DNA of 64,000 nt, from contig CAWKCC010000001.1 in the NCBI GenBank assembly GCA_963848045.1, forward strand, positions 186,001-250,000, read 5' to 3'. The position numbers and the translations under genes are program-made. The notes under the pieces were generated by a model. That model was not told where the DNA came from and searched no databases. It saw only the letters and a program-made list of their open reading frames with translations. The DNA is from CAVUAT01 sp963848045. Its GTDB lineage: Bacteria; Actinomycetota; Thermoleophilia; Solirubrobacterales; 70-9. The stretch's first letter is position 1. Every line of letters begins with the position of its first letter. Shown here piece after piece: positions 47,793 to 55,323 of the stretch.

Positions 47793-47799
47793 GCCTGCG

Positions 47800-48549
47800 G
47801 TGTCGGTGACCCTCTACGCGATCCCGCCCTCGCACCCCGCCCACGCCGCGCGGCTGATGCTGGAGCACAAGGGCATCGAGCACAAGGTCGTCAACCTCGT
47901 GCCGGGCACCCACGCGGCCGTGGTGCGGGCGCTCGGCTTCAGGCGCGGCACGGTGCCGGCGCTGAGGCTGGAGGGGAGCCGGGTTCAGGGCTCGCGGGAG
48001 ATCGCCCGGGCGCTCGAGGAGTTCCGGCCCGAGCCGCGCCTCTTCCCGGCCGACCCCGAGCGCCGCCTCGCGGTCGAGGAGGCCGAGCGCTGGGGCAACC
48101 AGGTCTTCCAGGACACGCCGCGCCTCCTGACCCGCTGGCTGGCGCTCAACCGCCCCGAGATGCGCGTGCACATGGTGACCGAGGCCGGGGTGCCCGCACC
48201 CCGGTTGATGGGCCCGGCCAACAAGCCGGTGGCGCGCTACTTCGCGCGGCGGGTGGGCGCCGACGACGACGAGCGGGTGCGCGCGATCGTCGCCGGCATC
48301 CCGGCTCAGCTCGACCAGATCGACGCGCTGATCGCCGACGGCGTGATCGGCGGACCGCAGCCGAACGCCGCGGACTTCCAGATCGCCCCCACTGTTCGGG
48401 TGTTGATGACCTTCGAGGACCTCGCCCCCGCCCTCGAGGGCAGGCCGGCCGCCCGGTTGGCAGCGCGGCTGATGCCCGAGTACCCGACCAGCGTCCCGGC
48501 AGGCCTGATCCCCGCCGAATGGCTCGAGCCCCTGGCCGCTATGGGGTGA
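47800..48549 (+). CDS. Glutathione S-transferase-like protein
   Basis: The 249-residue protein has an N-terminal thioredoxin-fold GST domain (VTLYAIPPSHPAHAARLML, then GTVPALRLEGSRVQGSREI with the cis-Pro and the Ser that binds the gamma-glutamyl group) and an all-helical C-terminal domain. Actinobacteria mostly lack glutathione, so the cofactor could be another thiol or none. GTG 47800 is preferred over GTG 47791 because TAGGGT ends 7 nt before it. The 3' end overlaps the convergent alcohol dehydrogenase by 11 nt. Confidence 0.82.
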   Translation: MSVTLYAIPPSHPAHAARLMLEHKGIEHKVVNLVPGTHAAVVRALGFRRGTVPALRLEGSRVQGSREIARALEEFRPEPRLFPADPERRLAVEEAERWGNQVFQDTPRLLTRWLALNRPEMRVHMVTEAGVPAPRLMGPANKPVARYFARRVGADDDERVRAIVAGIPAQLDQIDALIADGVIGGPQPNAADFQIAPTVRVLMTFEDLAPALEGRPAARLAARLMPEYPTSVPAGLIPAEWLEPLAAMG

Positions 48550-49573
48550 GCACGATCTTCAGGGCCTCGCGGTCGGCGTAGATCGCGTAGGCCTCGGGCG
48601 CATCGTCAAGCTTCATCCGATGCGTGACCATCGGCGCCGGGTCGAGTCGGCCGTCGGTGAGCATCTCCAGCACCGGGTCGACGTGCTTGATCACGTTGGC
48701 GTGGCCGCTGTGCAGGGTCAGGGCCTTGATCCAGACGATGCCCATGTGCAGCTCGATGCGCTCGGCATAGACGCCCGTCGCCGAGACCGTTCCCGCCTTG
48801 CGCGCCAGCCTGCAGGCCAGATCGAGCGCCACTGCGTGCCCGACCGCGTCCACCGCCAGGTCCACTCCCCTGCCCTCGGTGAGCGACTTGACCTCGGCGC
48901 GGACGTCCTGCTCGGTGAGGTGCACCGGGACCGCGCCGAAGGACTCGGCCATCGCGAGACGCTCCTCGACCGTGTCGATCGCGACCACCCGGCCGGCGCC
49001 CGCCGCCATCGCCACCTGCACGGCGCAGAGGCCGACCGGCCCCAGCCCCAGCACGGCGGCGCTCTCGCCCGCGGCCAGCGGCCGCGAGGCGACCGCGTGG
49101 TAGCCGGTGCCCATCACGTCGCCCGCAAACAGCGCCACCTCGTCGCTGAGGCCCTCGGGCACACTGCGCAGCGCCAAGTTGGCGTGAGGCACCAGCAGCA
49201 GCTCGGCCTGTGCTCCCTGCAGCGAGCCGAGCGTCTCACCGTGGCCGAAGACGCGGCCCTGGTCGCACTTGTGGAACTCCTCCCGCGAGCAGAAGAAGCA
49301 CTCGCCGCAGGCCGTGCAGTAGGTGCCGAGCACCCGGTCGCCGACAGCGACGCGCGTCAGCTCCTCTCCCGCGGCGACCACCTCACCGACGAACTCGTGG
49401 CCGATCGTGAAGCCGGCCTCGATCGGCACCCGGCCGTGGTAGATGTGCAGGTCAGATCCGCAGATGCCGCTGGCGTCGATCCGGACGATCGCGTCGTCGG
49501 GCGCCAGCAGCTCGGGATCGGGCTTCTCGTCGAGCCGCACCTCGCCGGGCGCCTGGAAGGTGACGGCTCGCAT
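48539..49573 (-). CDS. Zinc-dependent medium-chain alcohol dehydrogenase
   Basis: A 344-residue NAD(P)-dependent enzyme. The catalytic-zinc site is visible: Cys in GICGSDLHIYHG, the HE pair in GHEFVGEVVAAGEE; the structural zinc cysteines are in CTACGECFFCSREEFHKC. The Rossmann motif is LGLGPVGLCAVQ. Substrate cannot be fixed; polyol, alcohol or threonine dehydrogenases share these features. The ATG at 49573 stands 6 nt after TAGGCT, whose TAG is the histidine-kinase stop codon. It lies directly after the two-component genes in the same direction. Confidence 0.92.
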   Translation of the reverse strand: MRAVTFQAPGEVRLDEKPDPELLAPDDAIVRIDASGICGSDLHIYHGRVPIEAGFTIGHEFVGEVVAAGEELTRVAVGDRVLGTYCTACGECFFCSREEFHKCDQGRVFGHGETLGSLQGAQAELLLVPHANLALRSVPEGLSDEVALFAGDVMGTGYHAVASRPLAAGESAAVLGLGPVGLCAVQVAMAAGAGRVVAIDTVEERLAMAESFGAVPVHLTEQDVRAEVKSLTEGRGVDLAVDAVGHAVALDLACRLARKAGTVSATGVYAERIELHMGIVWIKALTLHSGHANVIKHVDPVLEMLTDGRLDPAPMVTHRMKLDDAPEAYAIYADREALKIVLTP

Positions 49574-49579
49574 GGCGCC

Positions 49580-49585
49580 AGCCTA
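49580..49585 (-). promoter_or_regulatory. -10 box (TAGGCT) formed on the histidine-kinase stop codon
   Basis: On the minus strand the kinase stop TAG (49585-49583) is the first half of TAGGCT; six bases later comes the ATG of the alcohol dehydrogenase. Third case of this design in the window. Confidence 0.5.
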
Positions 49586-51052
49586 CGCAAGCGGCCCGGG
49601 ACCCGAGCCGGGGAACCTCGCGAACACGCGGGCCCCACCGAGGGCAGAGGCCTCGACTCCGGCGGCGCCGCCATGGGCCTCGGCGATCGCCTTCGCGATC
49701 GCGAGCCCCAAGCCCGTGCCGCCCGAGGAGCGGGTGCGCGAGACGTCGGCCCGGTAGAAGCGCTCGAAGACCCGGTCGCGCTCGGCCTCGGGGATGCCCG
49801 GTCCATCGTCATCGATCGCCAGCTCCCAGTCCCCGGCAACCTGCCGGACCGAGAGGCTGACGCGCCCGCCCTCGGCGGTGTGCGCGATCGCGTTCGCCGT
49901 CAGGATCCTGACCACCTGCGAGACCAGGTCCGGGTCGCAGACCAGCTCGCCCGGATCGGCCCGGGCGACGTCGAAGCTGCGCTCCGCCGTGACCTCCATC
50001 GACTCGAACACCTCTCGCGCCAGCGACGCCGGCTCGACGGGGCTGGGCTTGCTCACCAGCCCGCGGTCTCCCCGGGCCAGCAGCAGCAGGTCGTCCGTGA
50101 GCCTCTCCATGCGGGCCACCTCGCCCGAGACCAGCCCGGTGACACGCTCGATGTCCTGGCGCTCGATGCGCGGCGAGCGGGCGAGCACCTCGAGCTGGCC
50201 CCTGATCACGGTCAGCGGCGTGCGCAGCTCGTGCGAGGCGTCCGCGACGAAGCGCCGCTGGCGGGCGAAGGCGTCCTGGAGGCGGTCGAGCATCCCGTTG
50301 AAGGCGAGGGCGAGAGAACGCACCTCGTCGCGCGCCTGTGGGACCGCGATGCGGTCGGAGAGATCGCCGGCGTCGATCTTCTCGGCTGTGCCGGCGATCC
50401 GGCGCAGGGGGGTTGCGACGCGCACCGCCAGCAGCACGCCGACGATCAGGGCGATCCCCAAGGTGACCAGGCCGACGCTCAGGAAGATGCGCTGCAGGCC
50501 GTTGAGGGCGGTCTCGATCGAGTCCAGCGGCTCGCCCACCCGCGCGATCGTCAGGGGGCCGCCGGGATAGGTGGCCGGCTCGCTGGTCAGCAGGCGCACC
50601 TTCCCGACGCCCTCCACCTCGACCTCGCTGAACCCGGCGGGCGCGGCGCGGATCTCCTCGGCCTCCCTGCGATGCGCGGCCCGCTCTTCAGCCCCCAGCT
50701 CCTCCGCGAGGCCCTCCTGCCCACCCTTGCCGCCCAGCCCCAGCAGCTCGGGCTCGTTGGTGGCCGTTCCGGCGCCGGGGACGGTGACCGCGATCACCTG
50801 TGAGGAAGGGCCGAACGGGCGGGAGGAGACGTAGGCGCGGGCCGACTCGAGCACCGCTCCCGGTGTTCGTGCCCCGCTGCGCCGCAACTCGGCCTCGAGG
50901 TCAGCCATCTCACGGCGCAGGTCGTCGTCGAGGCGGCCCTTCAGCTCGGACTCGGTGCCTCGGTGCACGGCGACGAAGGTGAGGCCGAGCGAGGCCACCA
51001 GCAGCGCCACGATCGCGGCGGCGAGCCTGCCGCGGAGCCCGAATCGCGACAT
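49583..51052 (-). CDS. Two-component sensor histidine kinase, OmpR-partner type
   Basis: The 489-residue membrane kinase has helices at about residues 10-30 and 180-202 flanking an extracytoplasmic sensor part, then HAMP, HisKA with phospho-acceptor motif FVADASHELRTPLT, and a HATPase domain with DDGPGIP, FERFYRAD and GGTGLGLAIAKAIAE. It autophosphorylates and passes the phosphate to the response regulator encoded 3 nt upstream. The signal is not known; the sensor part (about 30-175) is Glu/Leu/Gly-rich without a named domain. Confidence 0.93.
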   Translation of the reverse strand: MSRFGLRGRLAAAIVALLVASLGLTFVAVHRGTESELKGRLDDDLRREMADLEAELRRSGARTPGAVLESARAYVSSRPFGPSSQVIAVTVPGAGTATNEPELLGLGGKGGQEGLAEELGAEERAAHRREAEEIRAAPAGFSEVEVEGVGKVRLLTSEPATYPGGPLTIARVGEPLDSIETALNGLQRIFLSVGLVTLGIALIVGVLLAVRVATPLRRIAGTAEKIDAGDLSDRIAVPQARDEVRSLALAFNGMLDRLQDAFARQRRFVADASHELRTPLTVIRGQLEVLARSPRIERQDIERVTGLVSGEVARMERLTDDLLLLARGDRGLVSKPSPVEPASLAREVFESMEVTAERSFDVARADPGELVCDPDLVSQVVRILTANAIAHTAEGGRVSLSVRQVAGDWELAIDDDGPGIPEAERDRVFERFYRADVSRTRSSGGTGLGLAIAKAIAEAHGGAAGVEASALGGARVFARFPGSGPGPLA

Positions 51053-51055
51053 CGC

Positions 51056-51730
51056 CTACCCCTTCGCCCGAAGCCGGTAGCCGGCGCCCCGCACGGTGTC
51101 GATCGGGCTTGGCTCGCCGGCGCGCTCGAGCTTGCGGCGCAGGTATGAGACGTAGACGCCGACGACGTTGGTGCCTGGATCGTGGTCATATCCCCAAACC
51201 GCGCTGAGGATCTGCTCGCGGGACAGCACCTGGCCACGGTGCCGCATGAAGTAGGCAAGCAGGTCGAACTCCCTGGTCGAGAGGGCGACCTCGACGCCCG
51301 CACGCTCGACGCGCCGTGCCAGCAGGTCAAGCTCGATGTCGCCCGCCTGGAGCCGGGTCGGGCTCACCTGTTCGGGGCCCCGCAGGTGAGCCCTGACGCG
51401 AGCAGCCAGCTCGTCGAAGGAGAAGGGCTTGGTCAGGTAATCGGTGGCGCCGAGGTCCAGGCCGGTGACCTTGTCCTCGATCTCCCCCCTGGCCGTCAAC
51501 AGGATCACCGGCACCTCCGGCTTGGCGCGCTTCACCGAGCTGAGCACCGAGAGCCCGTCGCGGCCGGGAAGCATCAGGTCGAGAATCAGCAGCCCGAAGT
51601 CCTGGGCGAGCGCGAGCCGCTCGCCCAGCTCCCCGTCGTGGGCGCAGGTGACCGCGTAGCCCTCGGCCTCGAGACCTCGCTCGAGGAAGTCCGCGATCGC
51701 GGGCTCATCCTCCACCACCAGGATCCGCAT
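51056..51730 (-). CDS. OmpR/PhoB-family response regulator
   Basis: A 224-residue transcription regulator: receiver domain (acidic pocket VVEDEP, phospho-acceptor Asp in LLILDLMLPGRDG, Lys in DYLTKPFS) and a winged-helix DNA-binding domain with LSREQILSAVWGYDHDPGTN and VYVSYLRRKLE. ATG 51730 is chosen because RILVVEDEP follows directly and TAGCAT stands 7 nt upstream, so the operon mRNA is predicted to be leaderless; an upstream GTG-like extension of six residues is less likely. It is followed by its kinase and an alcohol dehydrogenase. Confidence 0.95.
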   Translation of the reverse strand: MRILVVEDEPAIADFLERGLEAEGYAVTCAHDGELGERLALAQDFGLLILDLMLPGRDGLSVLSSVKRAKPEVPVILLTARGEIEDKVTGLDLGATDYLTKPFSFDELAARVRAHLRGPEQVSPTRLQAGDIELDLLARRVERAGVEVALSTREFDLLAYFMRHRGQVLSREQILSAVWGYDHDPGTNVVGVYVSYLRRKLERAGEPSPIDTVRGAGYRLRAKG

Positions 51731-51737
51731 GCCGCTG

Positions 51738-51743
51738 ATGCTA
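51738..51743 (-). promoter_or_regulatory. -10 box (TAGCAT) of the two-component operon
   Basis: TAGCAT on the minus strand ends 7 nt before ATG 51730; leaderless start predicted. Confidence 0.55.
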
Positions 51744-51831
51744 GGCACGCACAGGCCGCGCTCAGGCGAAGATAAGAGAACTCTCGCGCTGGCCTTAGGC
51801 TGGCTGAGCGTTCCGGGGGCATGCTGCCGCC

Positions 51832-52146
51832 ATGGATCACGGCCTCGACCCCAAGGCTCTCGCAGCCGCCAAGCTGGAGGCGCGGCAGCGACGGCGCAAG
51901 ACCCTGCGCAGGCGCATCGCCACGGGCAGCATCACGCTGTTCCTCGCGGCGTGGGCCACGGTCTTCGGCCAGGCCGCCCTCAGTGCCCGCTCCACCCAGA
52001 TCCCAGGGCAGTCACCCGACCCCACCCTGTCCGGCCTGGTCAGCGGCCTCTCCAATGACCAGGGTGGCAGCCCCGCGCCCGTGGTGAGCTCTCAGACGGC
52101 GCCGGTCAGTCCCCAGCCGGCGCCGGTGACCAGCTCGCAGTCATGA
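51832..52146 (+). CDS. Small single-pass membrane protein of an ApbE operon
   Basis: The 104-residue protein has a basic, helical N-terminus (LEARQRRRKTLRRR), one transmembrane segment (about 32-50, SITLFLAAWATVFGQAAL) and an extracytoplasmic tail rich in Ser, Pro, Gln and Thr. No family is recognised. It overlaps the apbE-like gene by 4 nt (ATGA), so it belongs to the same operon with a flavin transferase and a haem-type membrane protein. A flavinylation motif of the D-x3-GA-T/S type was looked for and not found. TAGGCT at 51796-51801 would give a leader of about 25 nt. Confidence 0.75.
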   Translation: MDHGLDPKALAAAKLEARQRRRKTLRRRIATGSITLFLAAWATVFGQAALSARSTQIPGQSPDPTLSGLVSGLSNDQGGSPAPVVSSQTAPVSPQPAPVTSSQS

Positions 52147-53132
52147 GGGTCACCACGGGCGCCGGGGAGATCTCGCTGCGCCTGCCCGCCGAGGAGGTCT
52201 CGCTGCGCACACCTTGCTTCGGCGGCGAGGTGTCCGTACACGTCGGCGGGCTCGGCGCCAGGCGGCTGGCCGAAGCCGCAATCGACGAGCTCTTGGAAAT
52301 CGACCGGCGGCTGTCGCGCTTCAGGCCCGAGAGCGAGCTGAGCAAGCTCAACCGTGACCGACGCCAGGTGGTGCCCGCCAGCGCGATGCTGCGCGACCTC
52401 GCGGAGGCGATCGTCGCAGCGGGCGAGCGCAGCGGCGGCCTGGTGGACGGGACGCTGCTGGACGAGATCGAGCGGGCCGGCTACGTGCGCTCGATGGCGA
52501 TCCCGGGCCCCACCCCGGCGCGCTGGCCGCAGCGGCCGCAGGCCCCAGCGCGACCCGCCGGCCCCAGCCCCGACCGGCGCTGGGCCGAGCTGCGAGTCGA
52601 TCGTGAGCGGGGGACGATCTCGCGGCCGCCGGGGCTTCAGATCGACAGCGGCGGAATCGGCAAGGGGCTCGCCGCCGACCGCGTGGGCTCGAGGCTCGCC
52701 GGGGCACCGACCTTCTGCGTCAACTGCGCCGGCGACATGCTGATCGGCGGTACGGCCCGGGTGCCGCGTCGCGTCACGATCGACCACCCATTCTCCGGCG
52801 CTCCCGCGCTCGAGCTCGACCTGGCGGCCGGCGGCATCGCGACCAGCGGCATCACCCGGCGCTCGTGGATCCAGGACGGAAGCCTCAGGCATCACCTGAT
52901 CGATCCCGCGACGGGCGATCCGGCCTTCACGGGGATCGCCCAGGCGACGGCGCTGGCCCCCAGCGCCCTCGAGGCCGAGACGCTCGCCAAGTCGGCCCTG
53001 CTCTGCGGCCGCGATCGAGCCGCGAGCCGGCTTCCCCACGGCGGTGTCGTGGTCGCCGCCGACGGCTCGGTGAAGGCAATCGGTGCAACCCAACCGCTGC
53101 CCGGGACCTCGATCGCGGAGGGTGTCCGGTGA
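52143..53132 (+). CDS. apbE: ApbE-family FAD:protein FMN transferase
   Basis: The 329-residue enzyme covalently attaches FMN from FAD to Ser/Thr of target proteins. Hallmarks are IDSGGIGKGLAADRV, VNCAGDML and HHLIDPATG, with the metal and FAD-binding residues in place; RFRPESELSKLN marks the N-terminal half. Residues near 120-140 are a Pro/Arg-rich insertion. Unlike many ApbE proteins it has no signal peptide or lipobox, so it may act inside the cell or be exported another way. It is coupled to the genes on both sides (ATGA and GTGA overlaps). Confidence 0.92.
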   Translation: MRVTTGAGEISLRLPAEEVSLRTPCFGGEVSVHVGGLGARRLAEAAIDELLEIDRRLSRFRPESELSKLNRDRRQVVPASAMLRDLAEAIVAAGERSGGLVDGTLLDEIERAGYVRSMAIPGPTPARWPQRPQAPARPAGPSPDRRWAELRVDRERGTISRPPGLQIDSGGIGKGLAADRVGSRLAGAPTFCVNCAGDMLIGGTARVPRRVTIDHPFSGAPALELDLAAGGIATSGITRRSWIQDGSLRHHLIDPATGDPAFTGIAQATALAPSALEAETLAKSALLCGRDRAASRLPHGGVVVAADGSVKAIGATQPLPGTSIAEGVR

Positions 53133-53710
53133 GCGCCAACGTCCCGGTGATCTGGACGGTCGCGAAGGCAGCGGGCATCACCGCGCTGCTGCTAGCGAGC
53201 CTCTCGGTCGCGCTCGGGCTGCTGATGGGCACGGGCGTCGGCAAGAAGCTCGGCAGGGTCGACCTGCGCACAGTCCACGAAGCGCTCTCCCTGGCGACCC
53301 TCGCGGCGATCGGGTTGCACGCGATCGCCCTGCTGGCCGATCCCTGGCTGAAGCCAGGCCTCGGCGGTGTGCTGCTGCCCCTCCAGATCTCCTACCGCCC
53401 CGCGGCCGTCGCCCTCGGGATCTTCGCCGGCTACGGGCTCGTCGCGCTGGGGCTGAGCTACTACGCTCGCGGCCGGATCGGCGTCGCGCGCTGGCGGCAG
53501 CTGCACCGCTGGACGGCGCTGTTCTGGGTGCTGTCGGTAGGCCACGGCTTCACCGCCGGCAGCGACGCCGGCCAATCCTGGTACGTGATCGCGATCGCCA
53601 CGGTGGCGGCCCCGGCGGCGATCCTGCTCGGCGCGCGCCTGCTCCGGCCCCGCGGCACCACGCCCGTTGCCGACGGCCGGCGGCCGGAGGTGGCCTCGGC
53701 GAGGCCGTGA
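53129..53710 (+). CDS. Ferric-reductase-like (FRD/MsrQ-type) haem membrane protein
   Basis: A 193-residue protein with five to six transmembrane helices. Histidines in VHEALSLATLAAIGLHAIAL and in QLHRWTALFW...VGHGF are placed as the haem ligands of ferric-reductase-like transmembrane domains (NOX/MsrQ family). There is no C-terminal FAD/NAD domain, so electrons must come from a partner, plausibly a flavoprotein modified by the adjacent ApbE. GTG 53129 overlaps the apbE stop. The three genes (small membrane protein, ApbE, FRD) look like a trans-membrane electron-transfer operon; the acceptor is unknown. Confidence 0.85.
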   Translation: MSANVPVIWTVAKAAGITALLLASLSVALGLLMGTGVGKKLGRVDLRTVHEALSLATLAAIGLHAIALLADPWLKPGLGGVLLPLQISYRPAAVALGIFAGYGLVALGLSYYARGRIGVARWRQLHRWTALFWVLSVGHGFTAGSDAGQSWYVIAIATVAAPAAILLGARLLRPRGTTPVADGRRPEVASARP

Positions 53711-53761
53711 CGTTTGTGCCAGGATCACGCCCGACCCCTCGGCATCGAAGAAGGAGCTCGG

Positions 53762-54613
53762 ATGGCAATCGACAAGTCCAGGCCGGTGCTGATCACCGGT
53801 TGCTCGACGGGAATCGGGAGGGCGACCGCATCGCTGCTGGCAGAGGACGGCTGGAACGTCTACGCGAGCGCCCGCAGGCCGGAGACGATCGCCGACCTCG
53901 AGCAGGCGGGCTGCAAGACCCTGGCCCTCGACGTCAACGACGAGAGCTCGATGGCCGCGGCGGTCGCCGAGGTGGAGACCGACGGCGGCTCGGTGGGGGC
54001 CCTGGTCAACAACGCCGGCTACAGCCAGAGCGGCGCCGTCGAAACCGTCCCCATGGACTCCGTCCGCAAGCAGTTCGAGACCAACGTCTTCGGGCTGATG
54101 CGGATGTGCCAGCTGGTGCTGCCGGGAATGCGCAAGGCGGGCGCCGGGCGGATCGTCAACGTCAGCTCGATGGGGGGCAAGCTCGTCTTTCCCGGGGGCG
54201 GCGTCTATCACGCCACCAAGCACGCGGTCGAAGCGCTCTCCGACGCGCTTCGCTTCGAGGTCGGTGGCTTCGGCGTCGATGTGGTCGTGATCGAGCCGGG
54301 CCTGATCAAGACCGAGTTCGGCGAGACCGCCGCGGGCAGCATCGGCGAAACAGAGCCAGAGGGCCCGTACGCCGAGTTCAACGAGGGAGTCGCCAAGGCC
54401 ACCGTGGACGCCTACGAGGGCCCCCTGGCCAAGCTCGGAGGCGGCCCCGAGACGGTCGCGGCGAAGATTGAGAAGGCGCTCTCGGCCAGACGCCCGCGCA
54501 CCCGCTACAAGGTGACGCCCTCGGCCGGCGTGATCATGGGGCAGCGCAAGCTCTTCAGCGATCGCATGTGGGACCGCTTCGTCGGCACGCAGTTCACGCA
54601 ACCCAAAGGCTGA
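53762..54613 (+). CDS. Short-chain dehydrogenase/reductase
   Basis: The 283-residue NAD(P)-dependent oxidoreductase has the glycine motif TGCSTGIG, the NNAG motif (LVNNAGYSQSG) and the Ser-Tyr-Lys triad (NVSSMGG, then YHATKHA). It resembles the classical SDR subgroup used on steroids, fatty or other lipophilic ketones, but the substrate is unassigned. AAGGAG 5-10 nt before ATG 53762 is a clear ribosome-binding site, so this gene is not leaderless. Confidence 0.92.
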   Translation: MAIDKSRPVLITGCSTGIGRATASLLAEDGWNVYASARRPETIADLEQAGCKTLALDVNDESSMAAAVAEVETDGGSVGALVNNAGYSQSGAVETVPMDSVRKQFETNVFGLMRMCQLVLPGMRKAGAGRIVNVSSMGGKLVFPGGGVYHATKHAVEALSDALRFEVGGFGVDVVVIEPGLIKTEFGETAAGSIGETEPEGPYAEFNEGVAKATVDAYEGPLAKLGGGPETVAAKIEKALSARRPRTRYKVTPSAGVIMGQRKLFSDRMWDRFVGTQFTQPKG

Positions 54614-54636
54614 CGCCTAGAGCGGTCCGCCCCGCG

Positions 54637-54642
54637 TACGAT
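54637..54642 (+). promoter_or_regulatory. -10 box (TACGAT) of the membrane-protein/DUF2252 operon
   Basis: TACGAT, six bases, then GTG 54649; leaderless start predicted. Confidence 0.5.
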
Positions 54643-54648
54643 CGAGGA

Positions 54649-55323
54649 GTGGATTCAACGCCCGACGCAGCGATGCAGCGCGACCGCCAGCGGCGGGCGT
54701 TCGGCGGCTCGATCCAGTGGGAGGCGGCGTTCTTCGGCTGGCTCGCGGCGATCGGCCTGGCGGCCCTGCTGGTGGCGATGGCGGTGGGCGCCGAGATCGC
54801 GGTCGGTCTCAGGGACGTCGACCAGAACCCGGGCGACCGCGCCCGGGAGCTGGGATTGGCCGGGGGGGTCGTGCTGATGCTGATCCTGGCCCTCGCCTAC
54901 TGCTCCGGGGGCTACGTCGCCGCCCGGATGGCGCGCTTCGACGGCTGGCGCCAGGGGCTCGGCGTCTGGCTCGTCGCTCTGGCGATGACCGTCGCGCTGG
55001 CGGTCTTCGCCTGGGCCGTCGGAGGCCAGATCAACCCGCTCGAGTCGCTGGAGCTGCCGCGAATCCCCGTTCAAGAGGAGGGCTCTTTCCCGCCGGCCAG
55101 CGTGATCGTGACCGCCGCGATCGCGATCGTTACGCTGCTCGCGGCGATCGGGGGCGGACTCGCCGGCGAGCGCTTCCACCGAGCGGTGGACACAGCGGGG
55201 TTCGAGCCCGAGCCCGAGCCGCCCACCGAGCCCATCGAGCCGCCCGCTGAGAGGACAGCCGAGCTCGGGCCGGCCGCTGGAGTTGAGCAATTCGCAGAGA
55301 GCTCGAAGGGAGAGGATCAATGA
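54649..55323 (+). CDS. Four-helix membrane protein (YrzE-like)
   Basis: The 224-residue protein has four hydrophobic segments (about 25-48, 62-85, 95-120 and 145-165), typical of small TIGR04086/YrzE-like membrane proteins with unknown function, and a C-terminal tail rich in Pro and Glu. The start GTG 54649 was preferred because TACGAT lies 6 nt before it; the open frame upstream is within the SDR gene. It is coupled to the DUF2252 gene by an ATGA overlap. Confidence 0.75.
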   Translation: MDSTPDAAMQRDRQRRAFGGSIQWEAAFFGWLAAIGLAALLVAMAVGAEIAVGLRDVDQNPGDRARELGLAGGVVLMLILALAYCSGGYVAARMARFDGWRQGLGVWLVALAMTVALAVFAWAVGGQINPLESLELPRIPVQEEGSFPPASVIVTAAIAIVTLLAAIGGGLAGERFHRAVDTAGFEPEPEPPTEPIEPPAERTAELGPAAGVEQFAESSKGEDQ

